This document shows, piece after piece, positions 34,781-47,534 of a stretch of DNA of 64,000 bases. Location: NCBI GenBank assembly GCA_015680685.1, contig MNCI01000808.1, positions 138,343 through 202,342 on the forward strand. Direction: 5' to 3'. The number at the start of each line of letters is the position of its first letter. Positions within the stretch are counted from its first letter, which is position 1. The position numbers and the translations under genes were made by a program. This DNA is from Gnetum montanum. Lineage: Eukaryota > Streptophyta > Gnetopsida > Gnetales > Gnetaceae. Under the pieces are notes generated by a model that saw only the letters and a list, made by a program, of their open reading frames with translations, did no database searches and was not told the DNA's origin.

Positions 34781-35645
34781 TGTTGGAGCTAGAAATCTTG
34801 GTTGCTCGAATGAAAGAAAATTGAAAGAGTTGAGCATCGAAACAGTTTTAACTTTGAATCCCAAGGCCTTTGAAAAATGGAACTTAGGGTGTTTTGGATG
34901 GTCTTGCTGATCACCCAGGTACTTATGAAACATAAATGGAAATGGTTGTGAAAATGTAAATGTAATTGTGGCCAAAATCAAAAATGAAAATGTAAATGTT
35001 AACAAAAATGACCAAACAGAAACGTAAATAGCTTTAAAAATGGAAATGGAAATAGTGTTACGGTTGTAGATTTGAAATGAACACAAGTGTAGAAATGAAA
35101 ATGTAAACTAAAACTTGCACAACGTGAACAATAAGCTTTATAAAAAATAAAGAATAAAGGTTCACAAAGTACAGGTTTTGTGCCAATAGCCTAAGAAGTT
35201 TTTTGTAGAAGCTCGAAGTCTATTAGAGAAAGTAGACTGTGTCCTACTACAACTTCATGATCCAATTTTTTCTCAACTCTAGTTTTTGGCAACTTTTTGT
35301 CAATTTCCACTAGGGTTTGCAACAACATTATGGAAATGCGATTACACTTTTAATGTAATGGTTGCTACGTGGAAGTCTCTCTGCCCAATGTAATACTAGT
35401 TTTTTCTACCAAAAGTGTATGCAAGGTTGCAAGGGTTGTAATGGGCTTTGATGGTTGAAAAATGGAAAATGCTATTACTATCAAAAGTTTGTAAAAAATG
35501 CCAAAGTGTTGGGAATGCAAAAGTGTTGGAAAATGCCAAACTTGGGAACCTAAAAATGGCGTTGATGTTAGCTTTTTATAGGATAGGGTTGCTATTTTTG
35601 GACTTGTGCACAACTACCACGATTGTTGATAGATTGGTGTCAACA
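34781..35645 (-). repeat. 3' LTR (left) of the large gypsy element
   Basis: Begins TGTTGGAGC at 34781 and aligns with the right copy until about 35620. Its inner edge is uncertain because the right copy is cut at about 54510. A minus-strand TATA-like CCTATAAAAAG lies near 35573-35590 and suggests that U3 continues to higher coordinates, perhaps to about 36100. Confidence 0.65.
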
Positions 35646-36109
35646 TGCAAGATGCAATTATCATCTTCTTCCAATGTAGTTATTATTTGTGGTAAGTTTG
35701 GAATGGACTACAACCACAAAACCCATTCATTTACTATAAATAGTAAATCTATCTGTTTATTATAAATAGTAAACAAACTTTTGTGACTACACTGACACCA
35801 TTCCTACTACGTTGGAATTGGTGGACTACATTGAGTTGATGAAAAATAGCAAAAGTGGTGGAAAATGTACAAAAAGTTGGAAACTATGAAAATGGTGGAA
35901 TATGTTGAAAAGTGTCATGCCTGGTCAAGAATGTTGTCTACGCTGGCTGTTGTTTAGTTGGGATGATTACATTGGTTATTTTTGGAAAAATGGAATTTCC
36001 AACAATCCCAATGTTGCACTTCTATTGGGTCTTGGTAGTGACTACGCTAGCTACTATGACGACTAAAAATGGCTCCAGCGTAGTTGGGGCTATACCCCCT
36101 AAAAACCCA

Positions 36110-37440
36110 TGAAAATGCCAATTTTGGCAATTCCAAAGGTGGTTTTAGCCTTCTCAAGCCTAGATAATAACATTAGATACCTTTTTCTACTTTAGAAGTG
36201 AGGCAATAACAACTTTTGAAGCATTTTTTTGGCCTCAAGCAATTGAAGTATACAATATTGTAGCTTATGGACTATATATCTCACATTTACAATGAATCAC
36301 TACCTCAAGTTGGGAAATGAAGGTTACAACATGAAATTTGGTAGGGTTTCATTGATCTCTCTTTGTTGATGTCTGGAGGATTTATCCAAGAGACATCAAC
36401 AAAGAATTCAAAACTCCACTATTGGTCCATCACCAATGCCCCTTTTCATGCTTGATGCAATAGTGTTGAACCATGCTAAAGAGTACTTGTGATGATGAGA
36501 GAAGGTTATGATGGTGAAATATCAATGAGGTCATAGGTAAATGGTCATGAAGGCTAACAATGCATTCCAAATGTTGACATCATGGCTATAGTGTGGCACT
36601 GACATGTTGGTTAATCAGTAAGCCTTGGAACTTCATACTTTGAGATGTGGTTCACTTGACAAATGTGTTTGAGGAATCAACACCTCACTCCAAGATTTCT
36701 TTAGCTACTGGGCTTCTCCCCTTATATGTTTGTAGCCATTGATTGATCCTTGAGGCCTCATTGGTCATTCTATTTCTTGGCAATTTTCTTCCCTCTCTTT
36801 TTTTCTGGGGTGAAACCTTCATGGGGTTTCTTTGCTAAAGCTAGTTTTGATTTAGTTTTCCAATCAAGTGAAATGTGTTACACTCGATGGAATAGATGGT
36901 TTCCCATTGAATGAGGTGTGTTACATTTAATGGACTTCAAGGTGAAGCATGATGAAGGGATGTCATATGGCCATGGTGTATGAGTGTCAAACTTTAGTTA
37001 GCATTGTTATCCAAGGTAAGAAAGGTTATGATTACACTATGGGGTTAGGCTTATAGGAATGGTAATAGAAATGATATGAAACAAGCACTCTTAGCACGAT
37101 AGGACAAACTCACTGAATCTTGCACATTGAGGTCATGTGGTGACTTGCTGCCATGATGAGTTGCACCTTGATGATGGCTTTGGACCTCATTCTATAAGTA
37201 CAACTCAAAGAGAACAAGAAAAACCAAGCAGAGAAATCATGTTATTACAATGAAATACATAAGACAATGTAGAACAATTTAACAAATTTATCTATCAAAG
37301 GTTACATGTGTTACTATTTTAAGGCCTTGGTGACTGTTTAAGGTCTTAGTAGAACATCATGCCAATTTAAGGTCTTAGTAGACCGTAGTGCTAGTTTAAG
37401 GCCTTGGTAGGCCATGGGAAGCAAACTTGCTTGTTGGTTA
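36110..37440. other. Non-coding 3' interior of the large gypsy element
   Basis: Contains a perfect 15-bp inverted repeat (36360-36374 and 36391-36405) and, at 37317-37415, several copies of a motif around AAGGCCTTGGTAGGCCAT. No protein homology. Confidence 0.5.
37317..37415. repeat. AAGGCCTTGGTAGGCCAT minisatellite, left block
   Basis: Three to four degenerate units of about 37 bp, each with TTTAAGG(C/T)CTTAGTAGACC or a variant. A further one or two units lie at 37939-37989. Confidence 0.75.
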
Positions 37441-37447
37441 TTGTCAA

Positions 37448-37684
37448 CTATATGTAGTATGGTTTTAGATAGGAATGATTGACTGGATTGACCAACTCAT
37501 TACCATCCATGTTTGCTATTTGGTAGGCCCTATTGTTGTAGGCCTTGGTGATTCTTGAGAATTTATATGCATGCTCGAGGATATTTTTGAAGGCCAGGTT
37601 ACCTTCCTTGAACTTGTGCTTATTGAAGTTATGGGAATGTTGTGGTGTCCATACTGTAATCTTGGATATCCACCATAAGCACAT
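37448..37684 (-). pseudogene. Gypsy integrase C-terminal relic
   Basis: Minus-strand open frame of 78 codons reading KFKEGNLAFKNILEHAYKFS, then YQIANMDGNELVNPVNHSYL and KPYY. It matches the end of Tat/Athila-type integrases, in which GDLVLK..., a gap, and MDGEELP-PVN...LK-YY are conserved. The catalytic DDE core is not present upstream of it. Confidence 0.65.
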
Positions 37685-38266
37685 TAAGTAGCACTTGGGG
37701 GAAAAATGAGTAAATTATGCTTAAAATGATATAAAATACCTTAGTAAATATGAAAACACATGCTATCCTAGTGTCAATCAAAATGAGAAAAAGATCAACT
37801 AAGACTATAGGATGTAGGTGAAGATAAATTAGATGGAATGAAGGCCAAACAAAGTTTAATGAAGGTTAAAACAAGTTGAAATACCATAAGAACATGGAAA
37901 ATAATGTCAAATATGGGAAACAAGGTTGCACTAGGCTAGTTTTAGACCCTGATAGGCCATGTTGCTAGTTTAAGGCCTAGGCAGGCCATCGCTACATAAT
38001 GTCAAATGATGGTCAAAGATGATCAAACCCCATTACTTAACACCAATCAAAGGCTATACAGAAGGCAACAAAGGCTATAATAGTGGAAACAAAGATAAAT
38101 GTGATGAAATTGAAGGCTAGATGAGATCAATTGATGTAATAAGGGCCAACAATGCAAAAGAAGTAAAAGCTCCATGAAACAAGGTCAAATCCATCAAAAT
38201 GGAATACATGTGGTAAAACTTGGACAATACTAGTCAAAAAAAGTTTTTACATTGGGCCCTTCTGGT

Positions 38267-41180
38267 AACTACATTGGCCCAACATAGTCCTACCTTTTTT
38301 CAACGTAATTGACTTTTAGGGACAATTTTCTAGGCTTAACATGGTTACTCTCGAGCTCCCAGTGGTCTAAAAAGCTAGCGCAGGGGGTGGGTATTAAAAA
38401 TAAATAATGTTTGGCACTATTTTGATCCCTTGGAAGGTTGAAAAGATTAATTTTAGGGGTGACTACACTATGCTAACAAGCTGCAGTGTAGTCACAAGGA
38501 ATGACTAAGTTTGTGGAATTCCCAAGGCTAAAACAAGTTGAAATTACAATTTGGTGACATGGGAGCAAGGTTCTAGGAATTTTGGATCAATTTTGTACTA
38601 TTCTAAGCTGCTTACTATTGGTTTTTGTTGCCACATTTTCCCTCCCAACTGGGACTATACTAGCCCCACATAGTCCTTAGCTTCTTTAGCATAGTCTTGC
38701 ATGTAAAATGGATTTTGGTGAGTTTTGGGACTCGATCAATAGTCCTAATCGATTTCTAGGATCATTGGTATTGTTGGTTAGGGTTTTGATGCAAAAATTG
38801 CTAGTTTTTGTGCCTATTTAGGCCTTGGATGACCAAATACCATGGAACTATGCTAGGTATGCAGTGCTTAGTGTAGTCAAGGGAACTAGATGAAAAAAGG
38901 TGGAAAAGGATGAATGTTGGCTTATTTTCCAGGGTTTGAAGGTTTGGGCATGCTCCAATAGGGTTCTAGGTCCTTCTAGGAGTTAATCTGGGTAATTTTA
39001 AGGCATTATGATTACTTTCATGTGGACTACACTAGGCACTAGTAATGATTACGTTGGCCCAATGTAGTCCTCTCATATTCTAGTGTAGTTATGTTTGAAA
39101 AATGAAACACACTAGGTTTTGTTGCTAAAATTGACTTCATGAGTGTCCTAGGACTTTCAAAAATGGAATTTGAGTTGTTTTTGGTAATTTTTTTTGGCAA
39201 ATTTAGATGGACTATGCTAGGCTTGGGTAGGGACTACGCTAGGCTTGGGAAGGGACTACATTGGCCTATCATAGTCCTAATTTTCCCTAAGCGTGGTAAG
39301 GTTGGAAATATTGGAAAAATTGAGTTTTACTATTAAAATTAACTTTGGTGGACCTCAATACTTCTAAAATGGAACTTTACACTATTTCTATCAATGTTTT
39401 AACAAATTTAGATGGACTATGCTAGGATTGGATAAGGACTACGTTGGCCCAGCGTAGTCCCTTAATCCTTTAATGTAGTTAAAGTTTAGACTATCAAAAA
39501 TGGTGAGAGAAAGTAGGTTTCATGGCTAGATAGGCTTTGGTGAGGTTCTAGGGTTTGTTAGAAGTGGATTTGTTGTTTTTGTTTTAAAAAATTTGGGCCA
39601 CCTAAAGTGGACTACATTGGGGCTTGAGAGGGACTACACTAGCCTAGCATAGTACCAATTCCCCTGAGCATAGCTAAGGTTGAGAGCTTCAAAAATGATG
39701 AAATTTGGCTCAAATCTAAAGTTTGCTGGTCGTAATGTGTTTCAACAAGGCCTCACAATAAAAAATGATGTTCCATTGGTCAAATTAAACTTGGTTTAAG
39801 CCCCATAAAGTGGACTATGCATGCATCCTACTGGGACTATGTTGGATGAGTGTAGTCCTCTCAGTCTTTAGCATAGTCAAACTCTGGGACATGAAATGTG
39901 GGTTTCTATTATTAGAATTGAATTTGACAAGGCCCTTGGATTTATCAACAATATATTTAGGTCATTTGTTTCATTTTTAATGAATTTTCTATGGACTATG
40001 CTGGGCTTTAGTAGGGACTATGCTAGCCTAGTGCACTCTCATCTTTCCCTAGCATAGTCAAGATAGTGATGGTCAAAGCAGGAAAAAAATGGAGGTTTTG
40101 GTGGCCAAACAAGCTTAGATAGGGTTTTAGGGCTTTTCAACAGTAGATGTAAGTTATTGTTAACTAATTCTAGCTGGTGTTTGGTGGACTACACTAGGCT
40201 TGTGTAGGGACTACACTAGTCCAACATAGTCCTAGTCCTCCTCAGCATAATCAAGATTATCATGATTAAAAGTGGTAGAAAATTATATGATCCTTTGCCA
40301 AAAAGCCTCAAACAAGGTTGTAGGGTTTACAAGAGGTTGATTTTCATGGTTTCTTGGTGGATTTTGACAACTTTGGATGGACTATGCTAGGCTTAGGTAG
40401 AGACTACATTGGCTTAGTCTTCCATTAGCTTGGGGATGAAAAACGTTAAAAAAAGTGGCAAGGCTCATCTCTATCTTCAGCTCTGTTGGATTTTAGGTTT
40501 CTTGGGAGGTGAGTTGAATTGGGAAATGAGTTTTTTGAGGCTTCCTAGATGGACTATGCTAGCCACCTTTAGTGACTATGCTGGCCCAATGTAGTCAATC
40601 TTTGGAAGTGACATTTGGGTTGAAAAAAGTTAAAATCTTACTTCCATTCCCAATCTAGCAGGTTCTGAGGTCTCTCAAGGTGGATTGGGGATTATGAATG
40701 ATGGAGTTTTGTATTTTGAGTGGACTATGCTAAGCATCTATTGGGACTATGTTGGCATAGCTTAGTCCCTTTAGTCTCCAGTGTAGTCCCATGTGGAAAC
40801 TTAGATTTATGAGTTTTCTCTAAGTTTTTAATTAATTGATCAACAATTTGAGGTTCTTAGGGATCTTGGAGAGGTGTGGAGGCTTTGAGATGCAGTGTTA
40901 GAGGTGTGTGATGGTTTGCATGATTTATTTGACCATTGAATTTTATGACTACACTAGGAGGTGTAGTCCCTTGGTTTCCCCATGGGAGGAGGAAAAAAGT
41001 GCCACCATTTACTACATTTGACCATGTTTCAAGCCTACTAAGATGTCAAACTAGGGTTTAGAGAGATGGGATGGCTATTCAAAGTCGAATGGAGGCTAGA
41101 TGGACTAGGAGAAGTCTATTTTACTATGGACTACTTTGGACTAGGGTAGTCCACCTCCAAGCCAATGTAGCCACATGGGA
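38267..41180. repeat. Degenerate ~190-bp tandem array with a palindrome in each unit
   Basis: About 14-16 units. The anchor GGACTATGCTAGGCTT or its variants occurs near 39023, 39208, 39414, 39609, 39812, 39993, 40186, 40379, 40551, 40722, 40947 and 41128, with earlier less regular units at 38267, 38461, 38651 and 38845. Spacing is 171-225 bp, mean about 190. In each unit GGACTACGYTGGCCC is followed by a CAGCGTAGTCC-like arm (best at 39436-39461), giving a hairpin with almost no loop, and then a further GCGTAGTC. The spacers between anchors are also similar to each other (for example TTGGTGAGG and GTTTTTGGT segments). No coding potential is shared. Confidence 0.88.
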
Positions 41181-42515
41181 AACTAGTTTTCGAATGCATT
41201 TTAATGTTTTTTGGTTACTCAGTTTGTGCCTAGGTCTACACTTTCTTTTTTGGCCCAATCATGGGATTTCTTGGTAGGGATGGAGTGCCTAGGATTGGGT
41301 TTTGGAAGTGGATGAAATATGTCATGTATTCCAAGGCTAATATGTATTCAAACCTTAGTGTAGTGAAGCTTGGAAGCTCAAAATCCTCAAGTAATGTCAA
41401 TTTTGAAATTTTTCGTATGAGAATGTTTATATATTTTAATTTTTTAATGTTATATGGTTGTTTATTAGAGTTTTTGTATCAATTATACTTTTGAACCACT
41501 TGATTTTACCTTACAATGAGTTTTTTATGGGTGGTTCTGTTAGTCTATGTTAAGTGGGTTTTCAGTTCTTGGTTGTTTTTAGGGGTAACTTTGGTATGTT
41601 TTTTGTAGTAAATGATTATGAATATTCAATTTTTAATATTATGGATTTTTATTTAATCATTCAAGTATTCTAATGGCTATGAAACCATTGAATTTGGATG
41701 AACGCTTTGTTCTCATTGAGTGTTCCTATTAGCTTGTGCGAAATGGGGTTTTGCCTATGACGGTCATAGTCATGTCATTTCTATAATTATTTTTGAAAAA
41801 ATAATAAATAGTTATATTTTATTTTTTTGAGGTTATAGTTCATGGTTTTACGATTCCAATAGCTATAGAGTCATCAAATTTTGTTAAGTGGTTAATTTTT
41901 TATGGATGTTTTTGTGAAGTTGTGTGAAATCAAGGTTCTAAGGCTATTACACATTTACCCTTATGAAGATGGGCAATGTTGAGACTTTGGAAAATTTTTT
42001 CCATTAATGTCCCATTATCCTAGGGATAGGTTGAGATGTTAGGAAGGGTGTAGAGGTGGTTTGGATCAAATTAATTTTTTTTGAATTTTTTATGAGTGAT
42101 TTTCGATGGTTGTTCTAGTTTCAATGTTGTTATTCCACCTTGTGGAATTTTAGGTTGTGAATTTGGATTGTGTTTTGAAATTATTCTAAGTATGAAATGG
42201 AAATTGAAATTTTAGTTTCACACTATCATTTTCATATTTTCAATTCTACTTTTTCATTTTCCTATTTTTGGCTGTAATATGTTATTTTTCTATTTTTAGC
42301 TATAAACTATCATTTTTCCTATTTTTGGTTGTAAATGGTCATTTTCATATTTTTGGTTGTAAACTATTATTCTATAGGCTATAAGGATGTTAAATAATTT
42401 GTAAATAGCTAAAGATATTTGCCAGTTTAAGGCCATGGTGGGCCATAGGGCTGTTAATTTTAGGACTTAGTGGGCCATAGGGTTGCCAGTTTTAGGCCTT
42501 AGCGAGTCATAATCC
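41181..42515. repeat. Further spacer repeats between array and protease
   Basis: Three degenerate units near 41487, 41668 and 41858 share ATTCYAATRGCTATRRA and continue at a spacing of about 190 bp without the palindrome. At 42235-42370 there is a block of about 35-bp repeats (CCTATTTTTGGTTGTAAA). At 42416-42511 the GGCC motif units return (GTTTAAGGCCATGGTGGGCC). Confidence 0.65.
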
Positions 42516-42523
42516 ATACTTGC

Positions 42524-43205
42524 CTAGTAAGTATGGGATGCTCTCGAAAGAGCATATAAGGCCAAAACCAACCATGAAATATGATATAATGTTGAAAAAG
42601 TAAACGAATGGCTATCAGCCAAAGAAAGGGTACGACATTTACTATGAATTTGTTGCTTGATCTTTGAGAGATCAAGGAATACTTTTGGCATGATTCTATG
42701 GTCACTGTTTCTCTTGTTTAATATGGCAAGTTGTAGGCATTTTTGTTGATTGTTCCATGACACAGAGTTGGAATTATCCATATAATTGTTATTAGAAGTT
42801 TCCTCTTGAAACTTCACCTTTGAATCTTGGTCAATGTTGACATAGTTAATCGAAGAGAGAAACATGTTGTCTTCATGGATCATAATTTTTCCATCCTCAT
42901 ATGGTAAATGGATCTCTTGGTGTATAGAGGATGAAAATACCTGATGCTTCACTAACCATGCCCTTCCTAGAATTAAGTTGAAGGCAGGTGTCTCCTCAAC
43001 CACTAGGATGTTAGCAAATGTAGGAAATTGCTCACTAGCTATAAAATCCAAGGATATGGATCCTTGCAATGCTATTCATGATTCATTAAATGACTTGAGT
43101 GCTAAGGTAGTGGTTTCTTGGATGTTCTCACTTAGACCTAGCTTGTTAACAATAGAAAATGGTATCACATTTGTGGTTGTACCATCATCCACATGAACAC
43201 AGTGA
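42524..43205 (-). pseudogene. Gypsy aspartic protease region
   Basis: Minus strand reads VDDGTTTNVIPFSIVNKLGL (43190-43135), the active-site region with DDG in place of the usual D(S/T)G, then, open from 43069, FIASEQFPTFANILVVEETP, FNLILGRAWLVKHQ and LPYEDGKIMI. This is the retropepsin-like protease that cleaves Gag-Pol in gypsy elements. The active site and flap strand are recognisable, but at least one frameshift separates the two blocks. Confidence 0.68.
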
Positions 43206-43299
43206 ACCTTGTATTTGCCAACACGTATACTAATAAAGAGAGGAGTAGATAACACTTATCCATTCCTAAAGTTAATCTTCATCTCACTGTAATGAAATT

Positions 43300-45950
43300 T
43301 AAGCATTGGTTAATGCCTATTTTCCCTAAGTGAAGCTTGCTCAATGATAGAATGAATTAATTCTCTATTGACAGGCATGTATTTGCTTAAAGGGATAGAG
43401 GTTAACACTTGAGCTAATGTACCTATGCGAATGAGAGATCATGACCAAGTCGTATAGACTTGGTGACATGTTCTTTTGCTTAAGGGACCATTTGACTTAC
43501 TCCATTGTTGTGAGGAAATTATTTTCCTTGTCTTGTGATGTATCAACCTTAGTGGTTCTTATCCCCTCCATCCTTCCTAGGGTTTGTGACTTATGTTTTG
43601 GTGTAGGTACCTTAGGCTAGTTGTCCATGGATGTGGTTGATCTTAGTGTAGGTCTTAGTTGGTTATCTTCAGTGGGCATATTTTTGATTTGGTGACAAGT
43701 TGCTTTTGCCAGCATTGTGATGATGGTTTCTTACTAACCTTTGAGATGTGGGACACTATAGGTGGGCTTTGGTCATGGATGGTTGTAGGCTTACTTGTTA
43801 AAGGTGGAGGAAGTTGGATAACTTGGTCATGGAAGGTTGTAGGCTTTGGAAGGTTGATAACTTGTGGCCTTGGTTATGATGTTAATGCCAATGAAGGTTG
43901 GACACGCATGATGAAAGGATTATTATAGGCTAGAGGAGGTGGTACCCATATGAAAAATGGCTCTCTAGGCTTTGTATTTGAGAATTGTAGTCATATTCAT
44001 GACAAACGATTCCCTAGGAGGATTAGACCATTTGGCTTCCATGAATGAAGCTATGGTATAGGAGTTGTTGTTCGATTTTGGAGAGTTGGGATCATTCAAC
44101 ACTAAATCTCCATGGTCTATCATCTTTTAATGTTAGGGAAAAACTGGTATCATGACTAGCCAATTGATGATAATAGCAATATCTATCTAGTCTAAGTACT
44201 TTGATAGCTTTGGATTATCTTTAGTAACTATCGTTGGATCTCCAACTATTTTGTTCTAGAAGCTTAGAGGGCTTCAAAGGCAACCTTGTGCACTTAGACC
44301 TATCCTTCCATCCAAGGTTTGGTCTTGGTTGATTTGGGTCATAGGAAGTGGATGGTTAGGATGAGTTAGAAGATGTGTCATGTAATGGTGATCCCATTCT
44401 CTCTCCTTGTTTTGTTTCTTGTGCTACTACAACCATAGTTGTATGTCCTTGTTTGGTTTTATTACTATCCTTCCTCACATTCTAACTTTTATATGCCACA
44501 TATGCTAGATTGTTACTTGCCCTAGTTGCCTCCTCAATGTTCTTGGTTTGTGAGAAGGCTTGGCTAAGTGACTATAGTTTTAGGTAGTAAAGTTTTAACT
44601 TGATAAAGTTATTTACTGCTTTCTTGTAGATGGCCAAAAGGTGAGTTTCGACAATAGGCTCTAGAATCTCATTAAGAATTGAGTTCCACCTTTGAATGAA
44701 TCCCTTGGACTGGTTAGAGTGGCCCCTGATTCACCCTCATTAGTTGATCCAATATGGCATCCAACATTAAGTTGTATCTAAAGCGACTGACAAATTGGCC
44801 AATCAAGTCCTTAAGGGAAGAGATGGAACCCCTAGGCAAGGTTTGATATTAATCTAAGGCCTTTTTGTTAAGGAACATGAGGAAAATCCTCAATATTGTA
44901 TATGGCCAAGCTTGCTAAAAGAGACACTCAGATTAGAAGGTTACTAGATGTGCATTAGGATCCCCTTCACCATTGTATTTGATGAAGTTTGGAATAGGCA
45001 AGCCTATGGGAAAGGTTATTTGAGGCACGGTAAGGCTTATAAGATCATCTTGGTAGAAATATAGAACCTTTATCATCTAAGTTGTATTGGCCTTAAGTTT
45101 TTTTAGCTCTTCGGTAAGGTCTTGGATCATTTGGAAGGCTTGATCCAAGCCTTGGACTATGTTTCCACAAATGACTATGATGTTAATTGAGAGGCGTATG
45201 GCCTTGCGATGGGTTGTGGTATTGAAAGGAGAGGCTGGGTTATGGTAGTCATAGGTGGGCTGAACAAGGAGAAATATGTTTGTGCTGGTATTTGCAACAC
45301 AAGGGGGACAAATGGTGTATGTGTTCCTTGGGTAGCTTGTGGTCTTGCTGTGGGACCCACTCCTATGAAGAATGGATGGGTAAGGGTATGCCTAAACATG
45401 GTTAGGTAAGGTGGGGATGAAGGCAGTGAGATGTGGCCAGTGGAGGAGGTGAAGGGGGGTAGAGGTAGGCATTGTAGTCTTGGGGGTTGCTTGTTGGAAG
45501 AACCTCCTTAAAAGGTTCTCAAGTTCAAACTCTACCCTGAATTCATCTTCTTCCTCTAGTCATCCATCTGAGGTAGCCTAGGCCTCCTCCTCATCCATCT
45601 TAATTAGTTGAGATAGGATGCATGAGTAAGTGTAAGTAAGAGGTATTTGATAACATGGAGAGGGAATATACTCTTTTTTGTTGTGATGTATGAGCTCATA
45701 TTCCCTTTTGGCTTCTACTTTCATTCATAGAATTAGCATGCTAGCTTAGATCTTAGTACAAATGTAGTGATAGTGATTCTCATTTATCATTGAGAACCCA
45801 AGACTTTGCACCCTAAGTTGTAAGGATTGTCTACATTTGATAATGGTAGGGTCTTTGGGGTTGTAGGCCCTTATGAAGTATTAACTAGACACATCATTAG
45901 TGAAGTTTAAAAAGTAATTTGGTTGACTATAGGAATGACATGTTGAAAAT
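43300..45950 (-). pseudogene. Gypsy gag relic
   Basis: Minus-strand degenerate frame with the Retrotrans_gag core: LPIPNFIKYNGEGDPNAHLV (about 45000-44930), then LDWYQTLPRGS-like and ISSLKDLIGQFVSRFRYNL (about 44850-44760). Before it lies a proline-rich leader (45500-45200) and a short coiled coil (FQMIQDLTEELKKLK). The nucleocapsid protein packages the element RNA. Many stops. Confidence 0.6.
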
Positions 45951-46383
45951 AGAATTTTAGATTTTTTTTACTCTTTTTTGCAACAAAAACATAGTAAGCA
46001 AGATGATCTACTAATGTAATAGGCCAAAAATAGAAAGGTAGTAAAAATAACTACTAGACGACGAAAACAGGAAAAAGAAAAAGTGGTTTATCTACTAGAC
46101 GAAAATGGGTGTCATAGTAGGAATGACATTGGATGGAATGACATTGAATGAAATGGCATTGAATAGAATGGGTGTTGTAGTAGATGAGAAATTTGGGGTA
46201 GATGGAAAATTTGTAGCAAAACCCAACTCTATTATTACTACTACACCAAGGTTTCTGGAAGAATGTTTGATAGCCAACGTTGGTTTTAAAGGTATGACAG
46301 AATAACGGAAGGATAGAAATGTAGTAGACTTGGCATTAAAAAGAAATGGCTAAAATAGATTTATAGCCAAGAATTTGGGTGGA

Positions 46384-46583
46384 GGCCCTTTTTCTAGCAC
46401 CAGAAAACTATTGGAGCTAGAAATCTTAGTTGTTAGAATGGAAAAACTAAAAAATTCAAGTGTCAGAATATTTTTAAACTTGAATACCAAGGGCCTCCAA
46501 AAAAATGGACTTAGGGTATGTTGGATGGTCCTTGTCAATCACTCAGGGATTTATGGAACATAAATGAAAATGGCTATGAAAAT
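46384..46583 (-). repeat. 5' LTR (right) of the large gypsy element, inner part, and primer site
   Basis: 46409-46583 aligns with 34781-34957. The LTR end has TA where the left copy has TG. Just inside it, minus-strand TGGTGCTAGAAAAAGGGCC (46402-46384) occupies the primer-site position. The string resembles TGGCGCTAGAAGGAGGG sites of Tat-lineage elements as I remember them; this is tentative. Confidence 0.55.
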
Positions 46584-47534
46584 TGATGAGTGGCAAGATA
46601 CCTCTACACTCAACCATATGAATACAAGCGTAGCACACACGATCTGGTCAAACTCCGCAGACTAAATGCCTACATAGCCCATGGAACACTTAGGGTTAAT
46701 TATTTTTTGTCTTCCTAGACTTACTTGTAGTTGTCATGGTGTATGATTTTTATGGTCTTTTATGTTTTATGTCTTCTATGCTAACGAGGGAAGGGTTGAG
46801 AAACTAAGTACTAACTCTAACTAATGAACTAAGTCTAAATTACCTAGCATCAACATCCATTCCCACTTACCATACATACCCTGAACCGATGCAACCGTGG
46901 TTACCAAACGCTAATTGTTACTGGGATCCCACGCATAATGCACGTGCTCGAAGTGGTCGTACTAAGTCACTTAACTACCCTAAGTGCGATGAGCATCCGT
47001 TCCTTGATTATCCGTACACATCCTTAAATGCTCGTAATCAAGTTGTACTCATTCCGCGTTACTAGGAGATAAGGGTGAGAGAGAATCTAATTGCGATGAG
47101 CATCCATTCCTTGATTATCTGTACACATCATTAAATGCTCGTAATCAGGTCGTACTCATTCCACGCTAGTGCAAGGTAATAAATAACAGGTAATAAAATC
47201 CTATTCCATGCACTGCAAGGTTTATCCAAGAAGCTCGTCTTTATTGCCGTACACAACTTGTGTTCATGTACAATGTTGCTCGAATAAAGATCCGTTCACT
47301 TTTAGGACTCCTACTGCGGGCACATGGAAAATATTCTATCTCTGGAGTGATTAGTCTGCCAGAGTTTTCCTACTTCTAGCCTAGGATGATGAAATAAGGG
47401 AGAGCTGCCTCTTATTTATAGATATGATAGCGCATCGCGATATCACATACGCGATATTGTGAGGGATGTGATATCGCGTATGCCTCAATATCGCATACGC
47501 AATATTGCCGTCCATGCGATATCGCATCCCATCA
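46584..47534 (-). repeat. 3' LTR of the gag-protease element
   Basis: 951 bp, starting TGATGAGTGGC and ending CATCCCATCA on the plus strand. Minus-strand TATA box TCTATAAATAAGAGG lies at about 47426-47410. U3, between the LTR start (47534) and TATA, is packed with GCGATATCGC-type motifs. An internal direct duplication, about 106 bp apart (46987 and 47093), carries GATGAGCATCC...AATGCTCGTAATCA. Confidence 0.9.

Noticed and set aside
38267-41180. Protein-coding repeat domain in the ~190-bp array
   Set aside because: Unit length varies by non-multiples of three and no frame stays open or similar between units.
45175-45409. Short ORFs on both strands (74 and 66 codons)
   Set aside because: Part of the degenerate gag leader on the minus strand; the plus-strand frame is its shadow.
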